From contig OY743180.1 of the NCBI GenBank assembly GCA_963555705.1, positions 32,210,129 through 32,274,128 of the forward strand: 64,000 bases of DNA. The letters are read 5' to 3'. Below are positions 44,679 to 55,424 of the stretch, piece after piece. The translations under genes were made by a program, and so were the position numbers. The stretch's first letter is position 1. Every line of letters starts with the position of its first letter. The DNA is from Ligustrum vulgare (lineage: Eukaryota > Streptophyta > Magnoliopsida > Lamiales > Oleaceae). Below the pieces are notes generated by a model. It saw only the letters and a list, made by a program, of their open reading frames with translations, had not been told where the DNA came from and searched no databases.

Positions 44679-45116
44679 AAGTAGGAATAATCTAGATATT
44701 TCATGATAAATCTTTGTATAGGTATTTGTATAGATATGTGTAGAATTATCTAGGTGGTAAGATATATTTGTAGAATAATCTAGAAGATAGATTGGTAGTA
44801 GTATAAATAGGGAAGGGGTCCTCATTTGTAACCATCCAAGGATTTGGAGTGGCTACCTTATAGAGAGAGCTTGAGAGCTTGTATAAAGCACTTGTGGAAG
44901 AGAGTCCCAAGTGTTGGTCAAGTATTGTAATATTGGAGAGTTTTAATACAAAGAGTGTATTTCTCTCTAATATAGTTTGCTAGCTTTCCTTTGTCATTTG
45001 TTTGTAAGCACTTGGGGAGTGCTTGGTCAAGAAGCGAGGCTGACTTAGCTAATATCCGACGGGAGGATTGAAGAGCTAAGTGCCGCACGGAGCTTGAAAT
45101 CTCCAAGTCCGTGACA
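44419..45116 (+). repeat. LTR 2 of array C
   Basis: Serves as 3' LTR of unit 1 and 5' LTR of unit 2. The heat-shock groups at 44533-44550, 44610-44622 and 44653-44665 all lie inside the gag ORF that ends at 44678. TATA box at 44802-44810. Confidence 0.95.
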
Positions 45117-45158
45117 GTTGGTATCAGAGCCTAGGTTTGCTCACTTACTATCGTTGGC

Positions 45159-47255
45159 ATGGCGGAAAAAGATGTTGTGGGTTCCGGAATTTCGGAGGTA
45201 GAACATGAGGAGCGGGGTCGAGAGGTCGAACCCCAAACCACGAGTAAGAAAACTCGACAAACTCGAAGCAAGAGCCGACCACCGGCCCCTACCGGTGGAT
45301 CTCTTGAGGAAGTATTTCTCAATATGGGGGAACGCATCGAAGTAGTGGAGAATTCACTCTCAACCCTTGAAGCCCACACCTTAGAACAACTTGATGATCT
45401 CAAGGAAGACCAAGGCGCTTTAAGGGAAGAATATACGAGGTTGGAGGCCAAGGTCATGGATGCTGTCAAAGCGATCCAAAACCAAGTGAACAAGCTTTGC
45501 GCGGATATGCAAAGTGGCCTAGACGCTTGTAAGAAGGCGTCAACTAGCGCGGGTACTAGCATGATCCTAGCGGCTTCAAGGATCGACTATCCAAAGCCAA
45601 GGGAGTTCGATGGCAAGAGGGACGCCAAGGAGGTAGAGAATTTCCTATGGCGCATGGAGGTCTACTTTGAGGGCATTAACGTCATGGATGAGGCAACAAA
45701 GGTACGAATCGCCACTCTTTACCTTAGTGATGTTGCAGCTTTATGGTGGCGTCGTAAGCATGCCGACATAGAGCATGGGAAGTGCAAGATAGACACATGG
45801 GCTGATTTCAAACGGGAGTTGAAGCGACAATTCTATCCTGAAAATGTAGTTTATGAGGCTCGAAAGAAGATGCGTCTATTAAAGCAAAGGTCTACAATTC
45901 GGGACTATGTACAAGAGTTCACCACTCTGATGCTTCAAATCCCAAGCATGGCGGAAGAAGACTTGCTCTTCCACTTCACGGATGGGCTCCAACATTGGGC
46001 ACGAATGGAGTTGCTAAGGCGTGGAGTTAGCAACGTTGATGAGGCAATTGCGGTAGCAGAGTCATTGGTGGACTATTTAAAGGATGATGCCTCAAAATAT
46101 AAGGAGCCACGAGATAACAATGAGAAAGGTGGGGGAGACGAAGAGAAGACGTCATCCCATCCGAAAAGCAGTCATTTCCCTCAAAGGATTAATCACTTAT
46201 TTGGTGGCAAGGACACGAGGTCCCAAGGTGGAAGGGACTATGAAGAGAAGAAAACATTAAGGCCACAATCAAGCGGATGTTTCAACTGTGGAGGGCCTCA
46301 TATGATGCGGGACTGCCCCAAATTCAAGAACTTAGCGGCTATTGTAGAAGAACTTAGTGAAGAACGAGACACGGGTAAAGAGTCGCAGCAATTGGGGGCA
46401 ATTCAAGTATTGAACAACTTGGAAGCGGGATCCAATGGGTCATCCAACAGGATGCCTGAAGGTGGGAACCTATTGTTCGTGGAAGGCTACGTTAATGGGA
46501 AAAATATTCGGGCTTTGATAGACACGGGAGCTACCCATAATTTTATCACTGCAGATGAGGCCAAACGGCTTAGCATCCAAGTCTCAAGGGAAGATGGATG
46601 GATGAAGACCGTAAATGATAAGGCCAAACCAATTTCGGGTGTAGCACGAGGAGTAATGCTACGCCTTGCCACATGGGAGGCTCGTGTTGATTTTACAGTG
46701 GCACCGATGGATCAACATAAGATTGTGTTGGGATTAGACTTTTTACAGAGGAACAACGCAACATTGGTTCCAAGCACAAAAGCGCTATGTGTATTTAGAG
46801 GAAAGACACCTATCAGGATCCCAATGGTGGAAGGGTCACATGAGATGAGACTCTCAGGGATGCAGCACGTAAAGGAGACAGGTACGTGCAATGTATACTA
46901 CTTGGGGACAATTGAGCTTATCAAGGGACAAGGGATGGATACAGAGTCTCGTACTCCATGTCGACGAGGGCGTCGACATAATAGGTGGGGGAGAGTGTCA
47001 CGCCCCGCATGTGATCCATCGAAGAAATATAATAATTTTTCAAGACGGGTGCGCGAGGATGCACAAAAAGAGCGAGCTGCCAATTTTACGAAAGATGCGC
47101 AATTGAGGTTTCTAGAAGGTTCCAGAAGAATGCGGAATATGGTGGAACTAGCTAGATCTGGAAGACTTCATGGAAGGGATCTGAAGGAACTTTCTAGAAG
47201 ATTGAAGAGAATTCTTAAAGAAAGGGGGATTCTAGAATGTTCTACAAGTGTGTAG
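45159..47255 (+). CDS. Gag-protease of array C, unit 2
   Basis: The 698-residue translation is identical to unit 1, with the same zinc knuckle, Asp-Thr-Gly-Ala protease site and LTR-encoded tail. Five identical intact copies argue for very recent amplification or ongoing homogenisation. Confidence 0.93.
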   Translation: MAEKDVVGSGISEVEHEERGREVEPQTTSKKTRQTRSKSRPPAPTGGSLEEVFLNMGERIEVVENSLSTLEAHTLEQLDDLKEDQGALREEYTRLEAKVMDAVKAIQNQVNKLCADMQSGLDACKKASTSAGTSMILAASRIDYPKPREFDGKRDAKEVENFLWRMEVYFEGINVMDEATKVRIATLYLSDVAALWWRRKHADIEHGKCKIDTWADFKRELKRQFYPENVVYEARKKMRLLKQRSTIRDYVQEFTTLMLQIPSMAEEDLLFHFTDGLQHWARMELLRRGVSNVDEAIAVAESLVDYLKDDASKYKEPRDNNEKGGGDEEKTSSHPKSSHFPQRINHLFGGKDTRSQGGRDYEEKKTLRPQSSGCFNCGGPHMMRDCPKFKNLAAIVEELSEERDTGKESQQLGAIQVLNNLEAGSNGSSNRMPEGGNLLFVEGYVNGKNIRALIDTGATHNFITADEAKRLSIQVSREDGWMKTVNDKAKPISGVARGVMLRLATWEARVDFTVAPMDQHKIVLGLDFLQRNNATLVPSTKALCVFRGKTPIRIPMVEGSHEMRLSGMQHVKETGTCNVYYLGTIELIKGQGMDTESRTPCRRGRRHNRWGRVSRPACDPSKKYNNFSRRVREDAQKERAANFTKDAQLRFLEGSRRMRNMVELARSGRLHGRDLKELSRRLKRILKERGILECSTSV

Positions 47256-47693
47256 AAGTAGGAATAATCTAGATATTTCATGATAAATCTTTGTATAGGT
47301 ATTTGTATAGATATGTGTAGAATTATCTAGGTGGTAAGATATATTTGTAGAATAATCTAGAAGATAGATTGGTAGTAGTATAAATAGGGAAGGGGTCCTC
47401 ATTTGTAACCATCCAAGGATTTGGAGTGGCTACCTTATAGAGAGAGCTTGAGAGCTTGTATAAAGCACTTGTGGAAGAGAGTCCCAAGTGTTGGTCAAGT
47501 ATTGTAATATTGGAGAGTTTTAATACAAAGAGTGTATTTCTCTCTAATATAGTTTGCTAGCTTTCCTTTGTCATTTGTTTGTAAGCACTTGGGGAGTGCT
47601 TGGTCAAGAAGCGAGGCTGACTTAGCTAATATCCGACGGGAGGATTGAAGAGCTAAGTGCCGCACGGAGCTTGAAATCTCCAAGTCCGTGACA
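46996..47693 (+). repeat. LTR 3 of array C
   Basis: Shared between units 2 and 3. Heat-shock groups at 47110-47127, 47187-47199 and 47230-47242; TATA box at 47379-47387. Confidence 0.95.
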
Positions 47694-47735
47694 GTTGGTA
47701 TCAGAGCCTAGGTTTGCTCACTTACTATCGTTGGC

Positions 47736-49832
47736 ATGGCGGAAAAAGATGTTGTGGGTTCCGGAATTTCGGAGGTAGAACATGAGGAGCGGGGTCGAGA
47801 GGTCGAACCCCAAACCACGAGTAAGAAAACTCGACAAACTCGAAGCAAGAGCCGACCACCGGCCCCTACCGGTGGATCTCTTGAGGAAGTATTTCTCAAT
47901 ATGGGGGAACGCATCGAAGTAGTGGAGAATTCACTCTCAACCCTTGAAGCCCACACCTTAGAACAACTTGATGATCTCAAGGAAGACCAAGGCGCTTTAA
48001 GGGAAGAATATACGAGGTTGGAGGCCAAGGTCATGGATGCTGTCAAAGCGATCCAAAACCAAGTGAACAAGCTTTGCGCGGATATGCAAAGTGGCCTAGA
48101 CGCTTGTAAGAAGGCGTCAACTAGCGCGGGTACTAGCATGATCCTAGCGGCTTCAAGGATCGACTATCCAAAGCCAAGGGAGTTCGATGGCAAGAGGGAC
48201 GCCAAGGAGGTAGAGAATTTCCTATGGCGCATGGAGGTCTACTTTGAGGGCATTAACGTCATGGATGAGGCAACAAAGGTACGAATCGCCACTCTTTACC
48301 TTAGTGATGTTGCAGCTTTATGGTGGCGTCGTAAGCATGCCGACATAGAGCATGGGAAGTGCAAGATAGACACATGGGCTGATTTCAAACGGGAGTTGAA
48401 GCGACAATTCTATCCTGAAAATGTAGTTTATGAGGCTCGAAAGAAGATGCGTCTATTAAAGCAAAGGTCTACAATTCGGGACTATGTACAAGAGTTCACC
48501 ACTCTGATGCTTCAAATCCCAAGCATGGCGGAAGAAGACTTGCTCTTCCACTTCACGGATGGGCTCCAACATTGGGCACGAATGGAGTTGCTAAGGCGTG
48601 GAGTTAGCAACGTTGATGAGGCAATTGCGGTAGCAGAGTCATTGGTGGACTATTTAAAGGATGATGCCTCAAAATATAAGGAGCCACGAGATAACAATGA
48701 GAAAGGTGGGGGAGACGAAGAGAAGACGTCATCCCATCCGAAAAGCAGTCATTTCCCTCAAAGGATTAATCACTTATTTGGTGGCAAGGACACGAGGTCC
48801 CAAGGTGGAAGGGACTATGAAGAGAAGAAAACATTAAGGCCACAATCAAGCGGATGTTTCAACTGTGGAGGGCCTCATATGATGCGGGACTGCCCCAAAT
48901 TCAAGAACTTAGCGGCTATTGTAGAAGAACTTAGTGAAGAACGAGACACGGGTAAAGAGTCGCAGCAATTGGGGGCAATTCAAGTATTGAACAACTTGGA
49001 AGCGGGATCCAATGGGTCATCCAACAGGATGCCTGAAGGTGGGAACCTATTGTTCGTGGAAGGCTACGTTAATGGGAAAAATATTCGGGCTTTGATAGAC
49101 ACGGGAGCTACCCATAATTTTATCACTGCAGATGAGGCCAAACGGCTTAGCATCCAAGTCTCAAGGGAAGATGGATGGATGAAGACCGTAAATGATAAGG
49201 CCAAACCAATTTCGGGTGTAGCACGAGGAGTAATGCTACGCCTTGCCACATGGGAGGCTCGTGTTGATTTTACAGTGGCACCGATGGATCAACATAAGAT
49301 TGTGTTGGGATTAGACTTTTTACAGAGGAACAACGCAACATTGGTTCCAAGCACAAAAGCGCTATGTGTATTTAGAGGAAAGACACCTATCAGGATCCCA
49401 ATGGTGGAAGGGTCACATGAGATGAGACTCTCAGGGATGCAGCACGTAAAGGAGACAGGTACGTGCAATGTATACTACTTGGGGACAATTGAGCTTATCA
49501 AGGGACAAGGGATGGATACAGAGTCTCGTACTCCATGTCGACGAGGGCGTCGACATAATAGGTGGGGGAGAGTGTCACGCCCCGCATGTGATCCATCGAA
49601 GAAATATAATAATTTTTCAAGACGGGTGCGCGAGGATGCACAAAAAGAGCGAGCTGCCAATTTTACGAAAGATGCGCAATTGAGGTTTCTAGAAGGTTCC
49701 AGAAGAATGCGGAATATGGTGGAACTAGCTAGATCTGGAAGACTTCATGGAAGGGATCTGAAGGAACTTTCTAGAAGATTGAAGAGAATTCTTAAAGAAA
49801 GGGGGATTCTAGAATGTTCTACAAGTGTGTAG
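47736..49832 (+). CDS. Gag-protease of array C, unit 3
   Basis: Identical translation to unit 1. This is the central unit, at least 5 kb from unique flanking DNA on either side, so its copy number depends most on correct assembly. Confidence 0.92.
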   Translation: MAEKDVVGSGISEVEHEERGREVEPQTTSKKTRQTRSKSRPPAPTGGSLEEVFLNMGERIEVVENSLSTLEAHTLEQLDDLKEDQGALREEYTRLEAKVMDAVKAIQNQVNKLCADMQSGLDACKKASTSAGTSMILAASRIDYPKPREFDGKRDAKEVENFLWRMEVYFEGINVMDEATKVRIATLYLSDVAALWWRRKHADIEHGKCKIDTWADFKRELKRQFYPENVVYEARKKMRLLKQRSTIRDYVQEFTTLMLQIPSMAEEDLLFHFTDGLQHWARMELLRRGVSNVDEAIAVAESLVDYLKDDASKYKEPRDNNEKGGGDEEKTSSHPKSSHFPQRINHLFGGKDTRSQGGRDYEEKKTLRPQSSGCFNCGGPHMMRDCPKFKNLAAIVEELSEERDTGKESQQLGAIQVLNNLEAGSNGSSNRMPEGGNLLFVEGYVNGKNIRALIDTGATHNFITADEAKRLSIQVSREDGWMKTVNDKAKPISGVARGVMLRLATWEARVDFTVAPMDQHKIVLGLDFLQRNNATLVPSTKALCVFRGKTPIRIPMVEGSHEMRLSGMQHVKETGTCNVYYLGTIELIKGQGMDTESRTPCRRGRRHNRWGRVSRPACDPSKKYNNFSRRVREDAQKERAANFTKDAQLRFLEGSRRMRNMVELARSGRLHGRDLKELSRRLKRILKERGILECSTSV

Positions 49833-50270
49833 AAGTAGGAATAATCTAGATATTTCATGATAAATCTTTGTATAGGTATTTGTATAGATATGTGTAGAAT
49901 TATCTAGGTGGTAAGATATATTTGTAGAATAATCTAGAAGATAGATTGGTAGTAGTATAAATAGGGAAGGGGTCCTCATTTGTAACCATCCAAGGATTTG
50001 GAGTGGCTACCTTATAGAGAGAGCTTGAGAGCTTGTATAAAGCACTTGTGGAAGAGAGTCCCAAGTGTTGGTCAAGTATTGTAATATTGGAGAGTTTTAA
50101 TACAAAGAGTGTATTTCTCTCTAATATAGTTTGCTAGCTTTCCTTTGTCATTTGTTTGTAAGCACTTGGGGAGTGCTTGGTCAAGAAGCGAGGCTGACTT
50201 AGCTAATATCCGACGGGAGGATTGAAGAGCTAAGTGCCGCACGGAGCTTGAAATCTCCAAGTCCGTGACA
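49573..50270 (+). repeat. LTR 4 of array C
   Basis: Shared between units 3 and 4. Heat-shock groups at 49687-49704, 49764-49776 and 49807-49819. Confidence 0.95.
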
Positions 50271-50312
50271 GTTGGTATCAGAGCCTAGGTTTGCTCACTT
50301 ACTATCGTTGGC

Positions 50313-52409
50313 ATGGCGGAAAAAGATGTTGTGGGTTCCGGAATTTCGGAGGTAGAACATGAGGAGCGGGGTCGAGAGGTCGAACCCCAAACCACGAGTA
50401 AGAAAACTCGACAAACTCGAAGCAAGAGCCGACCACCGGCCCCTACCGGTGGATCTCTTGAGGAAGTATTTCTCAATATGGGGGAACGCATCGAAGTAGT
50501 GGAGAATTCACTCTCAACCCTTGAAGCCCACACCTTAGAACAACTTGATGATCTCAAGGAAGACCAAGGCGCTTTAAGGGAAGAATATACGAGGTTGGAG
50601 GCCAAGGTCATGGATGCTGTCAAAGCGATCCAAAACCAAGTGAACAAGCTTTGCGCGGATATGCAAAGTGGCCTAGACGCTTGTAAGAAGGCGTCAACTA
50701 GCGCGGGTACTAGCATGATCCTAGCGGCTTCAAGGATCGACTATCCAAAGCCAAGGGAGTTCGATGGCAAGAGGGACGCCAAGGAGGTAGAGAATTTCCT
50801 ATGGCGCATGGAGGTCTACTTTGAGGGCATTAACGTCATGGATGAGGCAACAAAGGTACGAATCGCCACTCTTTACCTTAGTGATGTTGCAGCTTTATGG
50901 TGGCGTCGTAAGCATGCCGACATAGAGCATGGGAAGTGCAAGATAGACACATGGGCTGATTTCAAACGGGAGTTGAAGCGACAATTCTATCCTGAAAATG
51001 TAGTTTATGAGGCTCGAAAGAAGATGCGTCTATTAAAGCAAAGGTCTACAATTCGGGACTATGTACAAGAGTTCACCACTCTGATGCTTCAAATCCCAAG
51101 CATGGCGGAAGAAGACTTGCTCTTCCACTTCACGGATGGGCTCCAACATTGGGCACGAATGGAGTTGCTAAGGCGTGGAGTTAGCAACGTTGATGAGGCA
51201 ATTGCGGTAGCAGAGTCATTGGTGGACTATTTAAAGGATGATGCCTCAAAATATAAGGAGCCACGAGATAACAATGAGAAAGGTGGGGGAGACGAAGAGA
51301 AGACGTCATCCCATCCGAAAAGCAGTCATTTCCCTCAAAGGATTAATCACTTATTTGGTGGCAAGGACACGAGGTCCCAAGGTGGAAGGGACTATGAAGA
51401 GAAGAAAACATTAAGGCCACAATCAAGCGGATGTTTCAACTGTGGAGGGCCTCATATGATGCGGGACTGCCCCAAATTCAAGAACTTAGCGGCTATTGTA
51501 GAAGAACTTAGTGAAGAACGAGACACGGGTAAAGAGTCGCAGCAATTGGGGGCAATTCAAGTATTGAACAACTTGGAAGCGGGATCCAATGGGTCATCCA
51601 ACAGGATGCCTGAAGGTGGGAACCTATTGTTCGTGGAAGGCTACGTTAATGGGAAAAATATTCGGGCTTTGATAGACACGGGAGCTACCCATAATTTTAT
51701 CACTGCAGATGAGGCCAAACGGCTTAGCATCCAAGTCTCAAGGGAAGATGGATGGATGAAGACCGTAAATGATAAGGCCAAACCAATTTCGGGTGTAGCA
51801 CGAGGAGTAATGCTACGCCTTGCCACATGGGAGGCTCGTGTTGATTTTACAGTGGCACCGATGGATCAACATAAGATTGTGTTGGGATTAGACTTTTTAC
51901 AGAGGAACAACGCAACATTGGTTCCAAGCACAAAAGCGCTATGTGTATTTAGAGGAAAGACACCTATCAGGATCCCAATGGTGGAAGGGTCACATGAGAT
52001 GAGACTCTCAGGGATGCAGCACGTAAAGGAGACAGGTACGTGCAATGTATACTACTTGGGGACAATTGAGCTTATCAAGGGACAAGGGATGGATACAGAG
52101 TCTCGTACTCCATGTCGACGAGGGCGTCGACATAATAGGTGGGGGAGAGTGTCACGCCCCGCATGTGATCCATCGAAGAAATATAATAATTTTTCAAGAC
52201 GGGTGCGCGAGGATGCACAAAAAGAGCGAGCTGCCAATTTTACGAAAGATGCGCAATTGAGGTTTCTAGAAGGTTCCAGAAGAATGCGGAATATGGTGGA
52301 ACTAGCTAGATCTGGAAGACTTCATGGAAGGGATCTGAAGGAACTTTCTAGAAGATTGAAGAGAATTCTTAAAGAAAGGGGGATTCTAGAATGTTCTACA
52401 AGTGTGTAG
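50313..52409 (+). CDS. Gag-protease of array C, unit 4
   Basis: Identical translation to unit 1. It is followed by the only LTR in which I saw a base change. Confidence 0.92.
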   Translation: MAEKDVVGSGISEVEHEERGREVEPQTTSKKTRQTRSKSRPPAPTGGSLEEVFLNMGERIEVVENSLSTLEAHTLEQLDDLKEDQGALREEYTRLEAKVMDAVKAIQNQVNKLCADMQSGLDACKKASTSAGTSMILAASRIDYPKPREFDGKRDAKEVENFLWRMEVYFEGINVMDEATKVRIATLYLSDVAALWWRRKHADIEHGKCKIDTWADFKRELKRQFYPENVVYEARKKMRLLKQRSTIRDYVQEFTTLMLQIPSMAEEDLLFHFTDGLQHWARMELLRRGVSNVDEAIAVAESLVDYLKDDASKYKEPRDNNEKGGGDEEKTSSHPKSSHFPQRINHLFGGKDTRSQGGRDYEEKKTLRPQSSGCFNCGGPHMMRDCPKFKNLAAIVEELSEERDTGKESQQLGAIQVLNNLEAGSNGSSNRMPEGGNLLFVEGYVNGKNIRALIDTGATHNFITADEAKRLSIQVSREDGWMKTVNDKAKPISGVARGVMLRLATWEARVDFTVAPMDQHKIVLGLDFLQRNNATLVPSTKALCVFRGKTPIRIPMVEGSHEMRLSGMQHVKETGTCNVYYLGTIELIKGQGMDTESRTPCRRGRRHNRWGRVSRPACDPSKKYNNFSRRVREDAQKERAANFTKDAQLRFLEGSRRMRNMVELARSGRLHGRDLKELSRRLKRILKERGILECSTSV

Positions 52410-52847
52410 AAGTAGGAATAATCTAGATATTTCATGATAAATCTTTGTATAGGTATTTGTATAGATATGTGTAGAATTATCTAGGTGGTAAGATATATTT
52501 GTAGAATAATCTAGAAGATAGATTGGTAGTAGTATAAATAGGGAAGGGGTCCTCATTTGTAACCATCCAAGGATTTGGAGTGGCTACCTTATAGAGAGAG
52601 CTTGAGAGCTTGTATAAAGCACTTGTGGAAGAGAGTCTCAAGTGTTGGTCAAGTATTGTAATATTGGAGAGTTTTAATACAAAGAGTGTATTTCTCTCTA
52701 ATATAGTTTGCTAGCTTTCCTTTGTCATTTGTTTGTAAGCACTTGGGGAGTGCTTGGTCAAGAAGCGAGGCTGACTTAGCTAATATCCGACGGGAGGATT
52801 GAAGAGCTAAGTGCCGCACGGAGCTTGAAATCTCCAAGTCCGTGACA
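52150..52847 (+). repeat. LTR 5 of array C (carries a variant base)
   Basis: At 52638 it has T (GAGAGTCTCAAG) where the other five LTRs have C. The heat-shock groups (52264-52281, 52341-52353, 52384-52396) are unchanged. Confidence 0.95.
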
Positions 52848-52889
52848 GTTGGTATCAGAGCCTAGGTTTGCTCACTTACTATCGTTGGC

Positions 52890-54986
52890 ATGGCGGAAAA
52901 AGATGTTGTGGGTTCCGGAATTTCGGAGGTAGAACATGAGGAGCGGGGTCGAGAGGTCGAACCCCAAACCACGAGTAAGAAAACTCGACAAACTCGAAGC
53001 AAGAGCCGACCACCGGCCCCTACCGGTGGATCTCTTGAGGAAGTATTTCTCAATATGGGGGAACGCATCGAAGTAGTGGAGAATTCACTCTCAACCCTTG
53101 AAGCCCACACCTTAGAACAACTTGATGATCTCAAGGAAGACCAAGGCGCTTTAAGGGAAGAATATACGAGGTTGGAGGCCAAGGTCATGGATGCTGTCAA
53201 AGCGATCCAAAACCAAGTGAACAAGCTTTGCGCGGATATGCAAAGTGGCCTAGACGCTTGTAAGAAGGCGTCAACTAGCGCGGGTACTAGCATGATCCTA
53301 GCGGCTTCAAGGATCGACTATCCAAAGCCAAGGGAGTTCGATGGCAAGAGGGACGCCAAGGAGGTAGAGAATTTCCTATGGCGCATGGAGGTCTACTTTG
53401 AGGGCATTAACGTCATGGATGAGGCAACAAAGGTACGAATCGCCACTCTTTACCTTAGTGATGTTGCAGCTTTATGGTGGCGTCGTAAGCATGCCGACAT
53501 AGAGCATGGGAAGTGCAAGATAGACACATGGGCTGATTTCAAACGGGAGTTGAAGCGACAATTCTATCCTGAAAATGTAGTTTATGAGGCTCGAAAGAAG
53601 ATGCGTCTATTAAAGCAAAGGTCTACAATTCGGGACTATGTACAAGAGTTCACCACTCTGATGCTTCAAATCCCAAGCATGGCGGAAGAAGACTTGCTCT
53701 TCCACTTCACGGATGGGCTCCAACATTGGGCACGAATGGAGTTGCTAAGGCGTGGAGTTAGCAACGTTGATGAGGCAATTGCGGTAGCAGAGTCATTGGT
53801 GGACTATTTAAAGGATGATGCCTCAAAATATAAGGAGCCACGAGATAACAATGAGAAAGGTGGGGGAGACGAAGAGAAGACGTCATCCCATCCGAAAAGC
53901 AGTCATTTCCCTCAAAGGATTAATCACTTATTTGGTGGCAAGGACACGAGGTCCCAAGGTGGAAGGGACTATGAAGAGAAGAAAACATTAAGGCCACAAT
54001 CAAGCGGATGTTTCAACTGTGGAGGGCCTCATATGATGCGGGACTGCCCCAAATTCAAGAACTTAGCGGCTATTGTAGAAGAACTTAGTGAAGAACGAGA
54101 CACGGGTAAAGAGTCGCAGCAATTGGGGGCAATTCAAGTATTGAACAACTTGGAAGCGGGATCCAATGGGTCATCCAACAGGATGCCTGAAGGTGGGAAC
54201 CTATTGTTCGTGGAAGGCTACGTTAATGGGAAAAATATTCGGGCTTTGATAGACACGGGAGCTACCCATAATTTTATCACTGCAGATGAGGCCAAACGGC
54301 TTAGCATCCAAGTCTCAAGGGAAGATGGATGGATGAAGACCGTAAATGATAAGGCCAAACCAATTTCGGGTGTAGCACGAGGAGTAATGCTACGCCTTGC
54401 CACATGGGAGGCTCGTGTTGATTTTACAGTGGCACCGATGGATCAACATAAGATTGTGTTGGGATTAGACTTTTTACAGAGGAACAACGCAACATTGGTT
54501 CCAAGCACAAAAGCGCTATGTGTATTTAGAGGAAAGACACCTATCAGGATCCCAATGGTGGAAGGGTCACATGAGATGAGACTCTCAGGGATGCAGCACG
54601 TAAAGGAGACAGGTACGTGCAATGTATACTACTTGGGGACAATTGAGCTTATCAAGGGACAAGGGATGGATACAGAGTCTCGTACTCCATGTCGACGAGG
54701 GCGTCGACATAATAGGTGGGGGAGAGTGTCACGCCCCGCATGTGATCCATCGAAGAAATATAATAATTTTTCAAGACGGGTGCGCGAGGATGCACAAAAA
54801 GAGCGAGCTGCCAATTTTACGAAAGATGCGCAATTGAGGTTTCTAGAAGGTTCCAGAAGAATGCGGAATATGGTGGAACTAGCTAGATCTGGAAGACTTC
54901 ATGGAAGGGATCTGAAGGAACTTTCTAGAAGATTGAAGAGAATTCTTAAAGAAAGGGGGATTCTAGAATGTTCTACAAGTGTGTAG
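52890..54986 (+). CDS. Gag-protease of array C, unit 5
   Basis: Identical translation to unit 1. It is the last unit, and its ORF ends in LTR 6. Confidence 0.93.
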   Translation: MAEKDVVGSGISEVEHEERGREVEPQTTSKKTRQTRSKSRPPAPTGGSLEEVFLNMGERIEVVENSLSTLEAHTLEQLDDLKEDQGALREEYTRLEAKVMDAVKAIQNQVNKLCADMQSGLDACKKASTSAGTSMILAASRIDYPKPREFDGKRDAKEVENFLWRMEVYFEGINVMDEATKVRIATLYLSDVAALWWRRKHADIEHGKCKIDTWADFKRELKRQFYPENVVYEARKKMRLLKQRSTIRDYVQEFTTLMLQIPSMAEEDLLFHFTDGLQHWARMELLRRGVSNVDEAIAVAESLVDYLKDDASKYKEPRDNNEKGGGDEEKTSSHPKSSHFPQRINHLFGGKDTRSQGGRDYEEKKTLRPQSSGCFNCGGPHMMRDCPKFKNLAAIVEELSEERDTGKESQQLGAIQVLNNLEAGSNGSSNRMPEGGNLLFVEGYVNGKNIRALIDTGATHNFITADEAKRLSIQVSREDGWMKTVNDKAKPISGVARGVMLRLATWEARVDFTVAPMDQHKIVLGLDFLQRNNATLVPSTKALCVFRGKTPIRIPMVEGSHEMRLSGMQHVKETGTCNVYYLGTIELIKGQGMDTESRTPCRRGRRHNRWGRVSRPACDPSKKYNNFSRRVREDAQKERAANFTKDAQLRFLEGSRRMRNMVELARSGRLHGRDLKELSRRLKRILKERGILECSTSV

Positions 54987-55424
54987 AAGTAGGAATAATC
55001 TAGATATTTCATGATAAATCTTTGTATAGGTATTTGTATAGATATGTGTAGAATTATCTAGGTGGTAAGATATATTTGTAGAATAATCTAGAAGATAGAT
55101 TGGTAGTAGTATAAATAGGGAAGGGGTCCTCATTTGTAACCATCCAAGGATTTGGAGTGGCTACCTTATAGAGAGAGCTTGAGAGCTTGTATAAAGCACT
55201 TGTGGAAGAGAGTCCCAAGTGTTGGTCAAGTATTGTAATATTGGAGAGTTTTAATACAAAGAGTGTATTTCTCTCTAATATAGTTTGCTAGCTTTCCTTT
55301 GTCATTTGTTTGTAAGCACTTGGGGAGTGCTTGGTCAAGAAGCGAGGCTGACTTAGCTAATATCCGACGGGAGGATTGAAGAGCTAAGTGCCGCACGGAG
55401 CTTGAAATCTCCAAGTCCGTGACA
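54727..55424 (+). repeat. LTR 6 of array C
   Basis: The terminal LTR. It is followed directly by ACCA and the FAB1-like exon instead of a primer-binding site. Transcription from its TATA box (55110-55118) would run out into the flank antisense to the FAB1-like exon. Confidence 0.95.

Larger units (their letters stand above)
41842..55424 (+). mobile_element. Tandem TR-GAG array C: six LTRs, five gag units
   Basis: 13,583 bp made of LTR (698 bp) and internal region (1879 bp) alternating as L-I-L-I-L-I-L-I-L-I-L with a constant period of 2577 bp. LTR starts: 41842, 44419, 46996, 49573, 52150 and 54727. Each internal region has an initiator tRNA-Met primer-binding site, one gag-protease ORF and a polypurine tract, but no RT, RNase H or integrase. 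By eye the units are almost identical; I noted one substitution (52638, C to T). One ACCA duplication flanks the whole array, which shows one integration event followed by amplification, or integration of a ready-made concatemer. Confidence 0.95.

Noticed and set aside
41842..55424. 2577-bp repeats as satellite DNA
   Set aside because: The units have LTR, primer-binding site, gag and polypurine tract, and the array has a target duplication, so it is a retrotransposon array.
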